The notes below the pieces were generated by a model. It worked only from the letters and a program-made list of their open reading frames with translations. It made no database searches and was not told where the DNA came from. The position numbers and the translations under genes were made by a program. DNA of 32,808 bases from Armatimonadota bacterium. Lineage in GTDB: Bacteria; Armatimonadota; JAAZEB01. Location of the stretch: the NCBI GenBank assembly GCA_016199585.1, contig JACQGM010000167.1, positions 1 through 32,808 of the forward strand. The letters run 5' to 3'. This document shows positions 8,146-16,662 of the stretch, piece after piece. How positions within the stretch are numbered: the first letter of the stretch is position 1; the number at the start of each line of letters is the position of its first letter.

Positions 8146-9342
8146 TTGGCTGACGGGATCCGGGTAACGCACATCCTGGAAGCGACCCTCGGCGGCACGG
8201 GGCGGCACCTCGCGGACGTGGGGTGCGGCCTGGCGGCGGCCGGATTCGCGGTGGAGGCGGTGATCTCCCTGCGCCGCGCCGAGGATTTCGCCCCCAAGGC
8301 GCAGCGGTTGGCGGAGGCGGGCGTCACCCTCACCGAGGTGCCGATGGCGCGCGCCATCGCCCCGGCCGACGACGCCCGAGCCCTGTGGCGGCTGTACCGT
8401 CACCTGCGCCGCTCGCAGCCCGACCTGGTTCACGCGCACTCCTCCAAAGCCGGCATCCTGGGGCGGGTCGCCGCCCGTTGGGCGCGCGTGCCCGTCGTCG
8501 TCTACTCGCCCCACGCCTTCGCCTTCCAGATGCGTTCGGGGTATGCCCCACGCACCCTCTACCTGCGCCTGGAGCGGCTGGCCGGGCGGTGGACCGACTG
8601 CCTGGTGGCCGTCTCGCACGCCGAAGCCGACCTGGCCGCGGCGGCCGGCCTGCTCCCGAAGGCGCGGATCGCTGTGATCGAGAACGGGGTGGACCCGGCA
8701 GAGACCGTCTCGCGCGCGGAGGGCGCCGCCGTCCGGCAGGCATTGGGCATCGCCCCGCAGGCGCCGGTGGTCCTCTTCGCCGCGCGTCTGGTGGAGCAGA
8801 AGGCGCCGGAGGTCCTCGTTCGCGCGGCCCTGCGGGTGCTGGAGCGCCATCCAGACGCCGTGTTCCTCCTCGCCGGTGAAGGCCCTCTACGCCCGCTGCT
8901 GGAGCAGGAGATCGCTCGTGCCAACGGTGAGCCGAACGTGCGCCTGCTTGGCTACCGTCCTGATGCCGCTCGCCTCTACGCCGCCGCCGACCTCTTCGCT
9001 CTCCCCTCGCGCTGGGAAGGCCTCCCCTACGCCCTGCTCGAGGCGATGGCCGCCGGCCTGCCGGTGGTCGCCTCCGACATTCCTGCCATCGCCGAGGCGG
9101 CGCCATGCGGCGAGACCGCTCTCCTCGTCCCTCCCGACGATCCCGGCGCCCTGGCCGAAGCCCTCGAATGCCTGATCCGGGAACCCGACGATGCCCGCGC
9201 CCTCGGCGCCGCCGGCCGCGAGCGCGTGCGCCGATGCTACACCCTCGACCGGCAGGTGGCGCGATTGGGCGCGCTCTACCAAAGGCTGTGCGGTTTCGAC
9301 GTGGGCGCAGAGCGGCCGGGTGCCTCGGGCTGGCGCCGGTAG
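8146..9342 (+). CDS. GT4-family glycosyltransferase (GT-B fold)
   Basis: VTHILEATLGGTGRHLADV..., HAHSSKAGILGR, VVLFAARLVEQKAPEVLVRA, LFALPSRWEGLPYALLEAMAAGLPVVASDIPAIAE. TTG at 8146 preceded by GAGGAG is preferred over the ORF-track start 8062, which would translate the repeat. Confidence 0.88.
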   Translation: MADGIRVTHILEATLGGTGRHLADVGCGLAAAGFAVEAVISLRRAEDFAPKAQRLAEAGVTLTEVPMARAIAPADDARALWRLYRHLRRSQPDLVHAHSSKAGILGRVAARWARVPVVVYSPHAFAFQMRSGYAPRTLYLRLERLAGRWTDCLVAVSHAEADLAAAAGLLPKARIAVIENGVDPAETVSRAEGAAVRQALGIAPQAPVVLFAARLVEQKAPEVLVRAALRVLERHPDAVFLLAGEGPLRPLLEQEIARANGEPNVRLLGYRPDAARLYAAADLFALPSRWEGLPYALLEAMAAGLPVVASDIPAIAEAAPCGETALLVPPDDPGALAEALECLIREPDDARALGAAGRERVRRCYTLDRQVARLGALYQRLCGFDVGAERPGASGWRR

Positions 9343-9440
9343 TACTCCCATCCTTGGGAGAGGTAGCGGTAAGCATTCTCGATGGCGTCCGAACCGCGTG
9401 CCCGACGGATGAGCGCAAGCCAGCCGCTGCCCGTGATCAC
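9276..9440 (-). CDS. Candidate 54-aa small ORF translationally coupled to lepB (or frameshifted LepB tail)
   Basis: GTG at 9440-9438 overlaps the lepB TGA (GTGA). Peptide VITGSGWLALIRRARGSDAIENAYRYLSQGWEYYRRQPEAPGRSAPTSKPHSLW has a coding-like composition unlike the R/P/A-rich spurious frames here. Confidence 0.45.
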   Translation of the reverse strand: MITGSGWLALIRRARGSDAIENAYRYLSQGWEYYRRQPEAPGRSAPTSKPHSLW

Positions 9441-9961
9441 CGTGGCCGCCCGATGCGGCCAGGGGGCCAGTAGACGAAGAGGACCTTCCCCACCAGAAAG
9501 TCCCGCCGCAGGGGCCCCCAGTGGCGGCTGTCGTCGCTGGTATCGCGGTTGTCGCCAAGGACGAAGACGTGACCGGGCGGCACCCTCTCCGGCCGGTAGC
9601 TCAGGCCGAGGCGCTGCCGGATGTACGGCTCTGCTACGGGCACCCCGTTGCGAAGGAGCACTCCGCGGTGCAGGGCCACCTGGTCGCTCTCTCCCGCCAC
9701 GGCGCGCTTCACCCAGACCTCGGCGCGGTGCAGGGAGTGGAAGGCGACGATGTCGCCCGGCCGGGGCGGCCGCCGGCGATAGGCGGTGCGGTTGATCAGG
9801 AAGTAGTCGCCCACGCGGAGGGTAGGCTCCATTGACGGGGATGAGACGTAGGCCGGCAGAACGAGGAACAGGCGCAGGCAGGCGGCGCCGGCCAGGCCGG
9901 CCAGCAGGAGCACTCGCTCCCACACCCGCCACCGCTGGCTCGGGGTCTTCCTGTCAGCCAT
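9437..9961 (-). CDS. lepB: Signal peptidase I
   Basis: SSPSMEPTLRVGDYFLINR (catalytic Ser), RPGDIVAFHS, VWVKRAVAGESD (catalytic Lys), VFVLGDNRDTSDDSRHWGPL; N-terminal TM segment. Confidence 0.94.
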   Translation of the reverse strand: MADRKTPSQRWRVWERVLLLAGLAGAACLRLFLVLPAYVSSPSMEPTLRVGDYFLINRTAYRRRPPRPGDIVAFHSLHRAEVWVKRAVAGESDQVALHRGVLLRNGVPVAEPYIRQRLGLSYRPERVPPGHVFVLGDNRDTSDDSRHWGPLRRDFLVGKVLFVYWPPGRIGRPR

Positions 9962-10045
9962 GACCGCATGCCCCTCTTCCCGGTCGGCCCCCCTGCGCCC
10001 TCCACAACGACGCCGCCGGCAGGGAAGCCGTTGGTGCGATGTCCC

Positions 10046-10075
10046 ATTCTACGATCCTGCGCGGGCGCCTGTCAA
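10046..10075 (-). promoter_or_regulatory. Sigma70-type promoter for lepB
   Basis: Minus strand TTGACA (10070-10075), 18-nt spacer, TAGAAT (10046-10051). Confidence 0.6.
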
Positions 10076-10107
10076 CGCGCTCGAGGCACGGCCCCGCGGC
10101 GATCCGC

Positions 10108-10136
10108 TTGACATCCGGGTTCCCTGGTGCTAAGAT
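10108..10136 (+). promoter_or_regulatory. Sigma70-type promoter for the alpha/beta hydrolase
   Basis: TTGACA (10108-10113), 17-nt spacer, TAAGAT (10131-10136). Confidence 0.65.
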
Positions 10137-10381
10137 AGCCCCGGCTCGGGGTTGGTCGGCAAGGGGGTGCTGCGGCTTCCCTTGCCCGTGTCTCAGTGGC
10201 CTGCGTCCCGCGGCGGGCCGGGTCGTCCGGTCTTGCTCCGTCCGCCTGCGCGTGAATCAGACGGACGGCTTGCCAATGGCGCGTTTTCGGGAACAGGAAG
10301 GCTCTCAACCCCGGACCGGCGTCGGGTGAGGCCGCGAGCGGGGAGCAGGACGGACGCAGCGCGCCCGACGGGGACGCGCGG

Positions 10382-11269
10382 ATGGAGCGGATGATGGCGG
10401 TGCCGGTGGTGATGACGGCAATGGGGGCAGCCCCCGAGAGCCGGCAGGCGATGGCGGATCTGCCCGAGGGGTTGGATGTGCGCGACAATGCGGTGTTCGG
10501 GCAGGGGGGTGGGCGCGACCTGAAGCTGACGCTCTTCTCCCCGAAGGGCGCGCGGGCGCGTCCTCTGATGCCCGGGATGGTCTACTTCCACGGCGGCGGG
10601 TGGCGAGGCGGCAATCGAGAGGGTCTCTATCGGTGGGCGGCCCGATCCGCGGCGCTGGGGATCGTCTGTGCCAGCGCCGAGTACCGGCTCTCCGGGGAGG
10701 CGTTCTATCCGGCGGCGGTGGAGGATGCCAAGTGCGCCGTGCGCTGGATGCGCGCCCACGCGAAGGAGCTGAAGGTGGATCCCGAGCGCATCGGCTGCGG
10801 GGGAGGCTCCGCCGGGGGGCATCTCGCGGCCATGTTGGCCACCACGGCCCACCTGAAGGCATTGGAGGGGAAGGGGGGCCACGAGGGCATCTCCAGCCGC
10901 GTCTGCCTGGCGGTACTCCTCAACCCGGCGCTCGACATGCTCGGCTTCGGCGGGCGCGGGGGGCACTCGGCGGCCGTCGCGTTCCTGGGGGTACCGCCCG
11001 AGGAGAGGCCCGACCTCTACCGCGAGGCATCCCCCGTCACCCACGTCAGCAAGGAGAGCGCGCCCTGCCTCATCTTCCACGGCACCGCCGATCCGATCGT
11101 TCCCTACGCCCAAGCCGTCCGGTTCAAAGAGACGATGGAGCGCGCTGGCGCGCCCGTGGAGCTGGTGGGTGCCGAGGGAGAAGGGCACGGTTACATGGCG
11201 AGTCCGGCCTGGTTCGAGAAGTGCTGCGCGAAGATGGATGCCTGGCTGAAGGAGCGCTTCGGGATATGA
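10382..11269 (+). CDS. Alpha/beta hydrolase fold esterase/lipase-like protein
   Basis: Oxyanion motif YFHGGGW, nucleophile elbow GGGSAGGHLAAM, C-terminal Asp/His region (HGTADPIVPYAQA, EGEGHGY). Confidence 0.88.
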   Translation: MERMMAVPVVMTAMGAAPESRQAMADLPEGLDVRDNAVFGQGGGRDLKLTLFSPKGARARPLMPGMVYFHGGGWRGGNREGLYRWAARSAALGIVCASAEYRLSGEAFYPAAVEDAKCAVRWMRAHAKELKVDPERIGCGGGSAGGHLAAMLATTAHLKALEGKGGHEGISSRVCLAVLLNPALDMLGFGGRGGHSAAVAFLGVPPEERPDLYREASPVTHVSKESAPCLIFHGTADPIVPYAQAVRFKETMERAGAPVELVGAEGEGHGYMASPAWFEKCCAKMDAWLKERFGI

Positions 11270-11532
11270 TCGCCCCTGGTCGGATCAGAGTGCCTCTGGG
11301 TCCATCGCGCGGCACCCTTGGCAGCGAGACGCGGATGGCGCCCGACGAATCCTCATGGCCGCGCACCCGGACTACGCAGGGCGAGCCTGCCCCGGTTTCG
11401 AACCGACCGGACAGGGACGATGCTTGACGGGTACGAATCGAGGCGGGCCGGCCCCGCCTCCTCTTCAGCGCGGAGCCCTCGACCCGAACAACCCGTTCCA
11501 CACCTGCGGATAGCGAGAAGGAGGTTGGTTTC

Positions 11533-12345
11533 ATGGCACAGACTGGACAGAAGGTTCTCTACTTCACGCGCCATACGGTCTACACCATCGGGGCGCTTCC
11601 ATCGCCACTGAAGCCGCTGGACGCCCCCAGCCTATCGGACAATGTCGTGACGGAGATCGGCAAGCGCGCCGGGCTGGAGGTAGTCTGCACCAACAACGGC
11701 GAGGTCTTCGATGGCGACCTGAGCCAGTACGGCACCTTCGTGTTCTTCAGCTCCGGGTCGCTGCAGCAGTTGATGGGACCGGAGAGCACCCAGGGGTCTC
11801 CGCCCATCTCGGCCCGGGGTAAGGACCGGCTCTTCGCGGCGCTGGCGGCGGGCACCGGCTTCGTCGGCATCCGCAACACGGTCTCCTGTTCCGAGGAGTT
11901 GATCGGCTGTCACTACAACGGCCACGTTCGCACCCAGGCCGCCACGATGCTGGTGAAGTCGCCCGGCTTCCCCGGGCTGAGCGGCGCCGGGGAGTGCTTC
12001 TCGATCGTGGATCCGTGGTACACGTTCCGGGACTTCCAGAGTGACATCCACGTCGTGCTCGCCTACGAGACGGCGGGGGCCGAGGACGTGGAGATACCCG
12101 AGCCCCGCTGGCAGGAGATCCAGAAGAAGCTGTTCCGCCCGCCCTTCCCGTCCACCTGGGCGCGCATGCACGGGAAGAGCCGGGTCTTCTATACCAGCAT
12201 GGGCAACTACGACGACACATGGAACAGCCCGATCTTCCAGGCGATGCTGCAAGGGGCGATCACCTGGACCATCGGCCGCGTGGATGCCGATGTCGCCCCC
12301 AACCTCTCGGCGGCGACGCCGGGGGCGAACCAACTGAGCCGGTAG
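11533..12345 (+). CDS. ThuA-like domain protein
   Basis: KVLYFTRHTVYT..., GTGFVGIRNTVSC, C-terminal MHGKSRVFYTSMGNYDDTWNSPIFQAMLQGAITW; strong SD aaggagg. Confidence 0.82.
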   Translation: MAQTGQKVLYFTRHTVYTIGALPSPLKPLDAPSLSDNVVTEIGKRAGLEVVCTNNGEVFDGDLSQYGTFVFFSSGSLQQLMGPESTQGSPPISARGKDRLFAALAAGTGFVGIRNTVSCSEELIGCHYNGHVRTQAATMLVKSPGFPGLSGAGECFSIVDPWYTFRDFQSDIHVVLAYETAGAEDVEIPEPRWQEIQKKLFRPPFPSTWARMHGKSRVFYTSMGNYDDTWNSPIFQAMLQGAITWTIGRVDADVAPNLSAATPGANQLSR

Positions 12346-12395
12346 ATCGGGCACGGGTGCCCGGCGCACTGGCGCCCGGAAAGCGAGGTCGTACG

Positions 12396-13259
12396 ATGAA
12401 GTTCTCAGCAGTCACGCACGCGGTGGGGCACGCCCTCTCCCTCGAGGAGACGCTGGCCACCATCAAGGGGATCGGCTTTGACGGGGTTCTGTTCCTCACC
12501 AACCGGAACTCCGAGCCGGTTCGCCCCGACGGCACCTGCCCGAAGCCGTTCCCCGACGTGCTCCGCTCCGAGCCGGAGCACGTCCTCAAGGCGTTCCGCA
12601 ACGCCGGCCTGGAGATCTCCGCCCTCCACTACTCGGGGAAGCTGGACGTGGAGAGCGACGAGGGCGCCGACGAGAGCGTCGCCGGCCTCAAGGAGTATGC
12701 CGACTACGCGCTGGCCCTGGGGTGCCGCTACCTGACCCACGCGGTGCCCTCCGCCGGCCGCAGCCGCGTGCCGACCGAGGAGAAGGCGCCGCAGATCCGG
12801 CGCTTCGCCGGTATCATGAACCGGGTGGCGGATGCCTACGCCGACCGGGGCCTGAAGGTCGGGTGCGACATTCACCACCGGGCGGTTGTCGAGGGCCTCG
12901 ACGACTGCCGGCTGCTGGTGGACTCGATGCCCTGCAAGAATGCGGGCCTGCTGATGAACATCGGCCACCTCACCACCGCCGAGGCCTACGGCTGGCTCCT
13001 GGTGGATGAGTACCCCGAACGCATCCCGGTGGTGGGTTGGAAGGATCACAGCCTGGCGACGGACCGGCCGCGGCCGATGTGGTCCATCGAGTTGGGCACC
13101 GGCCACAGCCCGTTTGAGCTGTACGTCCGGCGCTTCAAGCAGCACCCGGCGGAGCGCGTTCACCTCGTCAACGCCGAGAATGTGGTGGACGCGGAGCGCG
13201 TGGCGGTGCTCACCCGCAGCCTGGCGTACATCCGCCGCCTGTGGGAGACGGTAGCGTAG
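12396..13259 (+). CDS. Xylose isomerase-like TIM-barrel (sugar phosphate isomerase/epimerase family) protein, copy 1
   Basis: MKFSAVTHAVGHALSLEETLATIKGIGFDGVLFL... LLMNIGHLTTAEAYGWLLVDEYPERIPVVGWKDHSL; typical family layout. Confidence 0.8.
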   Translation: MKFSAVTHAVGHALSLEETLATIKGIGFDGVLFLTNRNSEPVRPDGTCPKPFPDVLRSEPEHVLKAFRNAGLEISALHYSGKLDVESDEGADESVAGLKEYADYALALGCRYLTHAVPSAGRSRVPTEEKAPQIRRFAGIMNRVADAYADRGLKVGCDIHHRAVVEGLDDCRLLVDSMPCKNAGLLMNIGHLTTAEAYGWLLVDEYPERIPVVGWKDHSLATDRPRPMWSIELGTGHSPFELYVRRFKQHPAERVHLVNAENVVDAERVAVLTRSLAYIRRLWETVA

Positions 13260-13270
13260 GAGGCCGGGCG

Positions 13271-14134
13271 ATGAAGTTCTCAGTAGTCACGCACGCCGTG
13301 GGGCATAGCCTCTCCTTCGAGGAGACGCTGGCGACCATCAAGGAGATCGGCTTCGAGGGTGTCCTGCTGCTCACCAGCCGGGACTCCGAGCCGGTTCGCC
13401 CCGACGGCACCTGTCCGAAGCCGTTCCCCGACGTGCTCCACTCCGAGCCGGAGCACGTCCTCAAGGCGATGAGCAACGCCGGCCTGCGGATCGCCGCCAT
13501 CCACTACTCCGGGAAGATTGACGTGGAGAGCGACGAGGGCGCCGACAAGAGCGTCGCCGACATCAAGGAGTACGCGGATTTCGCCGTCGCCCTCGGGTGT
13601 GGCGCCATGACCCTCCCGGTGCCCTCCTGCAGCCGGACGCACGTGCCGACCGAGGAGAAGGCGCCGCAGATCCGGCGCTACGGGAGCATCATGAACCGGG
13701 TGGCGGAGGCGTACACCGACCACGGCCTGAAGCTCGCCTGCGACGTCCACTACCGGGCTTACATCGAGGGCCTCGACGATTGCCGCCTCCTTGTGCAGTC
13801 CATGCCTTGCGCCAACGCCTGTCTGGGAATGAATATCGGCCATTTCACCACCGCCCAGGCTTACGGCTGGCTCCTGGTGGACGATTACCCCGATCGCATC
13901 CCGCTGGTTGGCTGGAAGGACCACAGCCTGGCCCCCGATCGGCCGCGGCCGATGTGGTCCATCGAGCTGGGCACCGGCCACAGCCCGTTCGAGCTCTACA
14001 TCCGGCGCTTCAAGCGGCACCCGGCGGAGCGTCAACACCTGATCAACTGCGAGGACGTGGTGGACGCGGAGCGCGTGCCGGTTCTCAGACGCAGCCTGGC
14101 CTACCTGAGCCGCCTGTGGGAGACGGTGGAGTAG
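13271..14134 (+). CDS. Xylose isomerase-like TIM-barrel protein, copy 2 (tandem paralog)
   Basis: Same length (864 nt) and highly similar to copy 1: MKFSVVTHAVGHSLSFEETLATIKEIGFEGVLLL... Confidence 0.8.
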   Translation: MKFSVVTHAVGHSLSFEETLATIKEIGFEGVLLLTSRDSEPVRPDGTCPKPFPDVLHSEPEHVLKAMSNAGLRIAAIHYSGKIDVESDEGADKSVADIKEYADFAVALGCGAMTLPVPSCSRTHVPTEEKAPQIRRYGSIMNRVAEAYTDHGLKLACDVHYRAYIEGLDDCRLLVQSMPCANACLGMNIGHFTTAQAYGWLLVDDYPDRIPLVGWKDHSLAPDRPRPMWSIELGTGHSPFELYIRRFKRHPAERQHLINCEDVVDAERVPVLRRSLAYLSRLWETVE

Positions 14135-14155
14135 GCCCGGAAAGGGGATCCATCC

Positions 14156-15136
14156 ATGTACAAAGTCGCTATCGTGGGCTACCGGGTGCAGGGCAAGCTG
14201 CACCACGCGCCCGCCTTCGCCAAGCACCCCGACTGCAAGATCGTGGCGGTCTGCGACGTGTTGGAGGAGCGCGCCCGCGAGGGCGCGGATACCTACCGTG
14301 TTCCCTTCTACCTCGATGTGGACGCGATGCTCGACAAAGAGGAGATCGATATCGTCGCCATCCCCGTGGGGGAGAAGTACCGCTTCGACCTGGTGATGAA
14401 GTGCCTCCAGCGGAACAAGCACGTCTTCACCGAGAAGCCCCTGGTCGCCGAAGCGGGGCAGTACCGGATCGTTCCGGGCGACGTGCCCAAGGCGCGCGCG
14501 ATGATTGACGAGTGGCGCAAGCACAACGTCGCCTTCGGCATCTGCTTCGGGCTGCACGGCGGGCGCAACGTGCGCTGGGCCAAGCAGGTCATCCGCAGCG
14601 GCGAGTACGGACCGCTGGCGGTGCTGCAGGCGCGCTGCGCCATCGGGTCGTGGAACCATATCATTGACATGTTCCGGTTCCTCGGGGGCGAGGTGGCGGA
14701 GGTCTTCGCCTACGCCGACGAGGGGTGGCGCTCGAAGACGGCGGCCGTGAAGTTCGAGAGCGGCGCCGTCGGCACTCTGATGATGAGCGCCGACCTGGCG
14801 CTGCAGTACCAGTTCAAGTGGATCGGCCGCAAGGGCGAGGTCCAGATTGACGACATCGGCGGCACCGCCTGGGCGCGCTCCAATCGGTCGTACGAGTACC
14901 GCTATCTCAACGAGCAGGGCAGCCTCGCCTCGACGACCTACTTCGCGCTCTTCGACGACCACATCGCCGAGTTCGTGGATTGCATCAAGGAGGGCCGGCC
15001 CTTCGATGCCGATGGCTGGGCGGGCCTGCGGCACATGGAGATTGACGCCGCCATCGGCGGGTCGATCATGACGGGGCAGCCGGTCAAGGTGGAGCGCTAC
15101 CTGCCCGAATACGGCCGGACCATCTTCTCCGAATAG
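14156..15136 (+). CDS. Gfo/Idh/MocA family NAD(P)-dependent oxidoreductase
   Basis: [61 protein letters not shown] (EKP motif), C-terminal [20 protein letters not shown]. Confidence 0.88.
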   Translation: MYKVAIVGYRVQGKLHHAPAFAKHPDCKIVAVCDVLEERAREGADTYRVPFYLDVDAMLDKEEIDIVAIPVGEKYRFDLVMKCLQRNKHVFTEKPLVAEAGQYRIVPGDVPKARAMIDEWRKHNVAFGICFGLHGGRNVRWAKQVIRSGEYGPLAVLQARCAIGSWNHIIDMFRFLGGEVAEVFAYADEGWRSKTAAVKFESGAVGTLMMSADLALQYQFKWIGRKGEVQIDDIGGTAWARSNRSYEYRYLNEQGSLASTTYFALFDDHIAEFVDCIKEGRPFDADGWAGLRHMEIDAAIGGSIMTGQPVKVERYLPEYGRTIFSE

Positions 15137-15290
15137 CGCGCGCGCACGGCCGGCGCACCGAACGGCGGGGGCGGTCGGGCATCTCGAAGCCGGGATGGCC
15201 CCACCCGTCCGCCCCCGCCGCGTCGTGGTTCCGAGCTGGCCCTCCGGCCCCACCCCCACCGCGCCCAAGCGTCCCCTTCTTGCCCCAACC

Positions 15291-15328
15291 GCAAGAAATG
15301 TCAAGCCAAGAGCAAGAAGTGTTAAGCC
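15291..15328 (+). promoter_or_regulatory. Operator-like direct repeats upstream of pseudopilin 1
   Basis: GCAAGAAATGTCAAGCC (15291-15307) and GCAAGAAGTGTTAAGCC (15312-15328), 15/17 identical, 21-bp period. Confidence 0.55.
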
Positions 15329-15333
15329 GGGAC

Positions 15334-15362
15334 TTGACATTCACAAGCGCCAGTGCTACTAT
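15334..15362 (+). promoter_or_regulatory. Sigma70-type promoter for pseudopilin 1
   Basis: TTGACA (15334-15339), 17-nt spacer, TACTAT (15357-15362). Confidence 0.7.
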
Positions 15363-15476
15363 AGCTTTGCTGCGCCAGGGGCCACCGGAGCAGCAGCCGG
15401 ATGCGCGGCGCCTTTCCCCCGGGTGCATCCTTGCGCGCGCGTCCGGTCGTGCCGGCCCCAGCAAAGGAGATGTGCG

Positions 15477-16250
15477 ATGCGATTTGAGAGCTACCATCCT
15501 TCCGTGCGCCGCCGCGAGCGCCGGGGCTTCACCCTGATCGAGTTGCTCGTGGTCATAGCGATCATCGCTATCCTGGCGGCCATCCTGTTCCCCGTCTTCT
15601 CCCGTGCCAGGGAGAGAGCGCGGGCCGCAAGCTGCCTGAGCAACATGAAGCAGCTCGGCACCGCCTTCAACATGTACCTGCAGGACTACGACGCCGTGAT
15701 CATCGAGCAGACCCGGATAAACAATGTCGCGGCCCTCGGAAACGCCCTGTGGCCGCTCCTGGCACAGCCGTACGTGAAGAGCTGGGATGCCTTCAAGTGC
15801 CCCTCGTTCTCCATCCTCAGCACCTACTACTCCTCGGCCGCCGAGGGCCTGAAGAGAACGAACCTGAGCTACACGTACTCCAAGTCCTGCAAGGGCTACT
15901 GGGGGCTGAATCCTGCCTACAACAACAAGCAGGGGTTCTGCACGGACTGCTTCACCCTCCCAATCACCGACGCGATGGTGGAGGACCCGGCCGGCACCAT
16001 CTGGCTGGCGGAGATGGGCAGCCGAAGCACCGGACCGCTTGAGTTCTGTGTCCGCCCCGGCATCAACCTCGCCTACGAGTGGCACAACGACTACCACATG
16101 AACACCTACATGAACGGTGCCTCCGGCTACTGGTGCCGCGTGGGGAACCCCCACTTCGATGGCTTCAACGCCGTCTTCGGCGACGGGCACGCCAAGTGGG
16201 TGAAGTGGAAGAGCGGCACCCCGCGCATGTACACCATCGACGCGGACTGA
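15477..16250 (+). CDS. Pseudopilin-like protein, prepilin N-terminal cleavage/methylation domain, copy 1
   Basis: [32 protein letters not shown] type IV pilin-like N-terminus; C-terminal [22 protein letters not shown] 15477 preceded by AAAGGAG. Confidence 0.92.
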   Translation: MRFESYHPSVRRRERRGFTLIELLVVIAIIAILAAILFPVFSRARERARAASCLSNMKQLGTAFNMYLQDYDAVIIEQTRINNVAALGNALWPLLAQPYVKSWDAFKCPSFSILSTYYSSAAEGLKRTNLSYTYSKSCKGYWGLNPAYNNKQGFCTDCFTLPITDAMVEDPAGTIWLAEMGSRSTGPLEFCVRPGINLAYEWHNDYHMNTYMNGASGYWCRVGNPHFDGFNAVFGDGHAKWVKWKSGTPRMYTIDAD

Positions 16251-16307
16251 CGCTCACTCCGCAGCCGGGCTCGGGCAGGAGCCGTGGCTGCTTCCTCTTC
16301 GCCCTCA

Positions 16308-16362
16308 GCACTGCGGCTGCGGTACTGCCCCCCGGCGGGGGGCAGTACCGCAGCCGCAGTGC
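16308..16362. repeat. 55-bp perfect palindrome (27-bp arms, 1-nt centre)
   Basis: gcactgcggctgcggtactgccccccg-g-cggggggcagtaccgcagccgcagtgc. Confidence 0.95.
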
Positions 16363-16376
16363 GTGTACGGCTCGCC

Positions 16377-16421
16377 CGAGGGCCTGAGTGCCGAAGGCCG
16401 CCTTCGGCACTCAGGCCCTCG
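16377..16421. repeat. 45-bp perfect palindrome (22-bp arms, 1-nt centre)
   Basis: cgagggcctgagtgccgaaggc-c-gccttcggcactcaggccctcg. Confidence 0.95.
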
Positions 16422-16530
16422 CCGCAGCTCTGAGCCCCGTGCGTCTCCGGCACCACCCGTTCAACGACGCGTAGTTGCGCTAACGTTCACTTATGGAGTC
16501 TTAGCTTGCATTATCAAACAATCATGTCTT

Positions 16531-16574
16531 TCTAATCCAATTCTAATCCGAATCTAATGTTGGCCTGCTATAAT
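16531..16574 (+). promoter_or_regulatory. Promoter of pseudopilin 2 with three 11-bp-spaced direct repeats next to a -10 box
   Basis: TCTAATCC at 16531 and 16542, TCTAATGT at 16553 (11-bp period); TATAAT at 16569-16574; no clear -35 hexamer. Confidence 0.6.
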
Positions 16575-16662
16575 GAGCGGCGAGAGCAAGTGAGACAGCG
16601 CCTGCCCACACTCCCGGTCGACAGGTGGTTGCTCTCCATCGCTCTGAGAGGAGACACGAGGG

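Noticed and set aside
13280-15340. 686-aa minus-strand ORF antisense to the TIM-barrel and Gfo/Idh/MocA genes
   Set aside because: Shadow ORF from GC-rich codon bias; R/G/A/V/H-rich sequence with no family motifs, while the plus strand encodes recognisable proteins.
16490-16575. AT-rich patch considered as a possible replication origin or att site
   Set aside because: Too short, no DnaA boxes or flanking duplications; better explained as a regulated promoter with 11-bp repeats.
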